A stretch of DNA of 64,000 nt from Clostridium paridis (GTDB taxonomy: Bacteria; Bacillota; Clostridia; Clostridiales; Clostridiaceae): the NCBI RefSeq assembly GCF_016765615.1, contig NZ_JAESWA010000022.1, positions 459,542 to 523,541 on the forward strand, written 5' to 3'. How positions within the stretch are numbered: the first letter of the stretch is position 1; each line of letters starts with the position of its first letter. The translations under genes and the position numbers were made by a program. Positions 60,231 to 64,000 of the stretch are shown here, piece after piece. A model generated the notes under the pieces. That model worked only from the letters and a program-made list of their open reading frames with translations, had not been told where the DNA came from and made no database searches.

Positions 60231-60770
60231 ATGCAAATAGGTGAAAAAATTCGCAGATTAAGAATAGAAAAACAACTTACTCAAGAAGAATTAGCAAATA
60301 GATGCGAGCTTTCAAAAGGCTTTATTTCTCAGTTAGAGAATGACTTAACTTCTCCTTCAATTGCAACCTTAATGGATATTCTTGAAATCTTAGGTACAAA
60401 CTTAACTGAATTCTTTAGTGAAGATAATCAGGAGAGAATCGCCTTTACAAAGGATGATATGTTTGAAACTGAAAATAATGAACTCAAATACTCTTTAATG
60501 TGGCTAGTACCTAATGCGCAAAAAAATGAAATGGAACCAATAATGATAAATTTAGAACCTGATGGAAGGTATACAGAAGAAGAGCCACATGAAGGTGAAG
60601 AATTTGGATATGTACTATCTGGGGTTATATTTCTTCATATAGGTGAAAAGAAATATAAAGTTAGAAAAGGTGAGAGCTTCTATTTTAAACCACGTGAAAA
60701 TCATTATATTTCAAATGCAGGAAAAACTCCTGCAAAAGTAATTTGGATTAGTACTCCACCATCATTTTAG
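60231..60770 (+). CDS. XRE-cupin transcriptional regulator (PuuR-like)
   Basis: A 179-residue regulator. Residues 5-60 form an XRE helix-turn-helix ([39 protein letters not shown]). Residues 100-178 form a cupin ([20 protein letters not shown] to [16 protein letters not shown]). PuuR-type proteins bind polyamines through the cupin and repress polyamine transport genes. The gene is the first of the operon and its stop codon is followed at once by potA. Confidence 0.9.
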   Translation: MQIGEKIRRLRIEKQLTQEELANRCELSKGFISQLENDLTSPSIATLMDILEILGTNLTEFFSEDNQERIAFTKDDMFETENNELKYSLMWLVPNAQKNEMEPIMINLEPDGRYTEEEPHEGEEFGYVLSGVIFLHIGEKKYKVRKGESFYFKPRENHYISNAGKTPAKVIWISTPPSF

Positions 60771-60793
60771 TGATCAGAAAGAGGTGCTTTATT

Positions 60794-61843
60794 TTGGGAG
60801 AAAATATTATAGAAATTAAAACTTTAACTAAATCATATGAAGACAACGTTGTACTAAACAACATTAGCATGAATATTAAAAGAAATGAATTTATAACACT
60901 TTTAGGTCCAAGTGGTTGTGGAAAAACTACTACATTAAAGATTTTAGGTGGTTTTGAAAATCCAGATTCAGGGGAAGTTATTTTTGAGGGAAGCAATATC
61001 AATGATATCCCTCCATATAAAAGACCCCTAAATACAGTTTTTCAAAAATATGCTCTATTCCCTCATATGAACGTATATGAGAACATAGCTTTTGGATTAA
61101 AAATAAAGAAGTTGCCTAAAGATGAAATTGACTCAAAGGTTAAAGAAATACTTAAATTAGTATCTTTAGAAAACTTTGAAGAACGTAGCATTGAGTCCCT
61201 CTCTGGAGGACAACAGCAAAGAATAGCTATTGCACGTGCATTAGTCAATGAGCCTAAGGTTCTACTTTTGGACGAGCCTCTTGGTGCATTAGACTTAAAG
61301 TTAAGAAAGGAAATGCAATTAGAATTAAAAAAGATTCAAAAGAAATTAGGGATAACCTTTGTCTTTGTAACTCATGATCAAGAAGAAGCCCTAACTATGT
61401 CTGATAAAATTATTGTAATGAATAAAGGGATAATTCAACAGATGGGAACACCAGAAGATATTTATAATGAGCCAGCAAATGCTTTTGTTGCTAGATTTAT
61501 TGGTGAAAGTAACATAATAGATGGAATAATGCTTGAAGATTATAAAGTGAATTTCTGTAATAAAGATTTTAAATGTGTTGATAAAGGGTTCGAAAAAAAT
61601 GAAGAAGTTCAAGTTGTTATTAGACCTGAAGATATTAAAATAACTGATAGTGAAAAAGGCATGCTTAAAGGCACGGTTAATTCTGTAATATTTAAAGGTG
61701 TTCACTATGAAATTGAAGTCATAGAAGATGATAGAAGCTGGATTATTCACAACACACAAAATGCGAAACCTGGAGATATCATAGGAATGGATATATACCC
61801 TGAAGATATTCACATTATGAGAAAGGTTTCTGAAAATGAATAA
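60794..61843 (+). CDS. potA: Spermidine/putrescine ABC transporter ATPase PotA
   Basis: The best start is a TTG at 60794, eight bases after AGAGGTG; a GTG at 60770 has no site. 349 residues. Walker [11 protein letters not shown], signature [16 protein letters not shown], Walker [16 protein letters not shown], then the switch region [13 protein letters not shown] and a C-terminal TOBE domain ([11 protein letters not shown]). It powers uptake of polyamines. It overlaps potB by eight bases. Confidence 0.94.
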   Translation: MGENIIEIKTLTKSYEDNVVLNNISMNIKRNEFITLLGPSGCGKTTTLKILGGFENPDSGEVIFEGSNINDIPPYKRPLNTVFQKYALFPHMNVYENIAFGLKIKKLPKDEIDSKVKEILKLVSLENFEERSIESLSGGQQQRIAIARALVNEPKVLLLDEPLGALDLKLRKEMQLELKKIQKKLGITFVFVTHDQEEALTMSDKIIVMNKGIIQQMGTPEDIYNEPANAFVARFIGESNIIDGIMLEDYKVNFCNKDFKCVDKGFEKNEEVQVVIRPEDIKITDSEKGMLKGTVNSVIFKGVHYEIEVIEDDRSWIIHNTQNAKPGDIIGMDIYPEDIHIMRKVSENE

Positions 61844-62672
61844 GAAAAGGGGCCTTGCTGCCTATCCTTATTTATTATGGAGCTTGCTTTTCATCGTAGT
61901 TCCACTGATTATAGTTTTATTTTTCAGCTTCACTAAAAAAATTGATTCTCAATATGTTTTTAGCTTAGAAAACTACCAAAAACTTATATCTCCACAATAC
62001 CTTAAAGTTTTCGGAAGAAGTTTATTGCTTGCAGTTATTTCTACAGTAGCTTGTCTAGTTATGGGCTACCCTATTGCATATATGATTTCAAAGATGAACG
62101 TAGGTAAAAGAAATGTATTAATTATGTTATTTATATTGCCAATGTGGATGAATTTTTTACTTAGAACTTATTCATGGCTTGCAATACTAGGCAAAAACGG
62201 AATTATAAATACTCTTCTAGGTTATATAGGTATTGGCCCATTAAATTTACTATATAATGATGGGACAGTTATATTAGGAATGATTTATAACTTTCTTCCT
62301 TTTATGGTTATACCAATATATACTGTATTAATCAAAATAGATAGCGACTTAATTAGTGCAGCGCAAGACCTAGGTGCTGATAGACGTATACTATTTAAAA
62401 GAGTAATTTTCCCACTATCAATACCTGGTGTTATGTCTGGTATTACTATGGTATTTATGCCTGCAGTATCCACTTTTATAATTTCCAGCCTATTAGGTGG
62501 TGGACAATATATGCTTGTTGGTAACTTAATTGAACAACAATTTACCAATATAGGAGACTGGAATTTTGGTTCAGCAATTTCAATATTTATGATGATAATA
62601 ATATTAATTTCAATGGCATTATTGTCTAGATATGAAGGGGAATCCGACAAAGAAGGTGGTGCATTACTATGA
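61836..62672 (+). CDS. potB: Spermidine/putrescine ABC transporter permease PotB
   Basis: A 278-residue permease with six helices; the opening [20 protein letters not shown] and [17 protein letters not shown] are PotB hallmarks. The coupling EAA-type loop reads [20 protein letters not shown]. It dimerises with the PotC half of the next protein. Its stop codon overlaps the start of potCD. Confidence 0.94.
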   Translation: MNKKRGLAAYPYLLWSLLFIVVPLIIVLFFSFTKKIDSQYVFSLENYQKLISPQYLKVFGRSLLLAVISTVACLVMGYPIAYMISKMNVGKRNVLIMLFILPMWMNFLLRTYSWLAILGKNGIINTLLGYIGIGPLNLLYNDGTVILGMIYNFLPFMVIPIYTVLIKIDSDLISAAQDLGADRRILFKRVIFPLSIPGVMSGITMVFMPAVSTFIISSLLGGGQYMLVGNLIEQQFTNIGDWNFGSAISIFMMIIILISMALLSRYEGESDKEGGALL

Positions 62673-64000
62673 TGAAAACCTTAGAAAAGATTAGCGCTAA
62701 GGTGTATATGTTCTTAATATATTTATTTTTATATGCACCAATACTTGCTTTAATAGTTTTTTCTTTTAATAGCTCAAAGTCAATGGCTTCTTGGGAAGGA
62801 TTTACATTAAAGTGGTATCAGGCATTACTTGACAATGATAAAATACTTAAAGCACTTTATAACACTTTACTTGTAGCCTTATCCTCCTCAATTATTTCAA
62901 CTATAGTGGGAACTATAGCTGCTATAGGTATTTATAATATGAGAGGTAAAACAAAAAAGTTAATTCTAAATATTAACTATTTACCTGTTTTAAATCCAGA
63001 TATCGTTACTGGAATAGCACTTATGAGTTTATTTGTATTTTTGCACCTAACCTTTGGCTTCAAGACACTAATGTTAGCTCATATAACATTTAATATTCCA
63101 TATGTTATCTTATCTGTTTTACCAAAGCTTAAACAGATGCCAAGCAATATAACAGAGGCTGCATTAGATCTAGGGGCAACCCCAAGCTATGCCATGAGAA
63201 AAATAATAATTCCTCAAATTACCCCTGGAATTATTTCCGGCTTCATTATGGCCTTTACTATGTCTATAGATGATTTTGTAATTTCGTTCTTTACTACAGG
63301 CTCAGGCGTATCTAACCTATCAATAGAAATATTTTCAATGGCTAGGCGTGGTATAAAGCCTGAAATTAATGCTCTTTCAACATTAATGTTCATTACAGTG
63401 CTTACATTATTAATCTTAGTAAACAAAAAAGATTTATCAAAGGAGCCTGTTAAGAAAAATAAGCCAAGCAGTAACAAGAATGGAAATAGAGCTATGGCGT
63501 TTGCTTTGGTTATAATACTTTTAGTTACTTCATTTGCTATATATGGCAAGAAGAAATCTGATAGAAAAGTTCTAAATGTATTTAATGTTGGTGACTACAT
63601 TGATAAAGAGCTTATAACAAAGTTCCAAGATGAAACTGGAATTAAGGTTAACTACGAAGAATATGATACTAATGAAATAATGTATCAAAAATTAAAAGGT
63701 GGAAATTCCAGCTATGATATTGTAGTGCCTTCAGACTATATGCTTCAAAAAATGATAAAAGAAGATATGGTTGAAAAATTAGATTTTAATAATATTCCGA
63801 ACTATAAAAACATTGATGATAAGTTTAAAAACCTATCCTATGATCCTAAAAATGAATACTCTGTCCCTTATATGTGGGGAACAGTTGGTATAATTTATAA
63901 TAAGACCATGGTTACTGATCCAGTTGATTCATGGAATATACTCTGGAATCCTAAATACTCAAAACAAATAATGATGTTTGATTCCATAAGAGATACTATG
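62669..64000 (+). CDS. PotC-PotD fusion: polyamine permease joined to its binding protein (partial)
   Basis: The frame runs from ATG 62669 (overlapping the potB stop) for 444 codons, still open at the right edge. Residues 1-252 are the PotC permease: six helices and the coupling loop ITEAALDLGATPSYAMRKII. A Lys/Asn/Ser-rich linker (253-274) and an extra transmembrane helix (about 275-293) follow. From 300 on, PotD begins: VLNVFNVGDYIDKELITKFQ, then SYDIVVPSDYMLQKM and PYMWGTVGIIYNKT. No lipoprotein signal is needed, since the extra helix tethers the binding domain to the channel. About 200 more residues are expected beyond the window. Confidence 0.92.
   Translation, partial: MMKTLEKISAKVYMFLIYLFLYAPILALIVFSFNSSKSMASWEGFTLKWYQALLDNDKILKALYNTLLVALSSSIISTIVGTIAAIGIYNMRGKTKKLILNINYLPVLNPDIVTGIALMSLFVFLHLTFGFKTLMLAHITFNIPYVILSVLPKLKQMPSNITEAALDLGATPSYAMRKIIIPQITPGIISGFIMAFTMSIDDFVISFFTTGSGVSNLSIEIFSMARRGIKPEINALSTLMFITVLTLLILVNKKDLSKEPVKKNKPSSNKNGNRAMAFALVIILLVTSFAIYGKKKSDRKVLNVFNVGDYIDKELITKFQDETGIKVNYEEYDTNEIMYQKLKGGNSSYDIVVPSDYMLQKMIKEDMVEKLDFNNIPNYKNIDDKFKNLSYDPKNEYSVPYMWGTVGIIYNKTMVTDPVDSWNILWNPKYSKQIMMFDSIRDTM

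Overview
The window is low-GC (about 28-30% by eye) DNA with short intergenic gaps, strong AGGAGG-type ribosome binding sites and many T-tailed hairpin terminators. A YunB-type sporulation protein, DUF4179 anti-sigma factors, a fused PotC-PotD polyamine transporter, an HflX with a JAMM-like extension and ferredoxin-nitroreductases all point to an anaerobic, spore-forming Clostridium (sensu stricto). The species cannot be fixed from this stretch. No rRNA, tRNA or CRISPR array was found.

Layout. 0-12 kb: a phage-tail-like gene fragment at the left edge, an M24 aminopeptidase, an O-methyltransferase, redox genes (GltD-like flavoprotein, HxlR regulator, ferredoxin-nitroreductase and a gutted nitroreductase pseudogene), a DUF2087 regulator, a sigma-like factor, and a LUD protein and bacteriohemerythrin facing a cupin gene across a perfect Crp/Fnr-type palindrome. 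A PadR-DUF2812 operon follows with paired operators. 12-31 kb: an orphan ZnuC-like ATPase, then an accessory block bounded by two paralogous ECF sigma/DUF4179 anti-sigma pairs. It holds six GNAT acetyltransferases, a condensation-type acyltransferase with an alpha/beta hydrolase, a DJ-1/PfpI protein, a short-chain dehydrogenase, a class C beta-lactamase-like hydrolase and a methyltransferase, with VanW and a lipoprotein just beyond. 31-36 kb: a complete branched-chain amino acid ABC operon (livK-H-M-G-F).

36-45 kb is the most unusual part. A 1243-residue STAND NTPase has an N-terminal PD-(D/E)xK-like nuclease module and a long helical C-terminus, the architecture of Avs-type antiphage sensors. 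A co-directional holin-like membrane protein lies just upstream of it. Next come a second hemerythrin, an Asn/Thr-rich orphan protein, a 30-residue membrane peptide, a terminator-ended RNA candidate, and a small higher-GC island (kinase-like P-loop protein, methyltransferase, Cys-rich protein). Gene remnants flank the island, one of them a tyrosine-recombinase relic.

45-64 kb is mostly housekeeping: yebC, yigZ, a MocR-type regulator, a nucleotidyltransferase, hflX, an MFS transporter, a DUF2089 operon, hpt, yunB, a class A penicillin-binding protein, YtxH and DUF948 proteins, a GNAT-PfpI fusion, and the puuR-like/potA/potB/potCD polyamine operon, which runs off the right edge.

Gene starts were moved from the longest open frame where a ribosome binding site clearly favoured an internal codon. 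All family assignments come from recognising motifs by eye; no database search was run.
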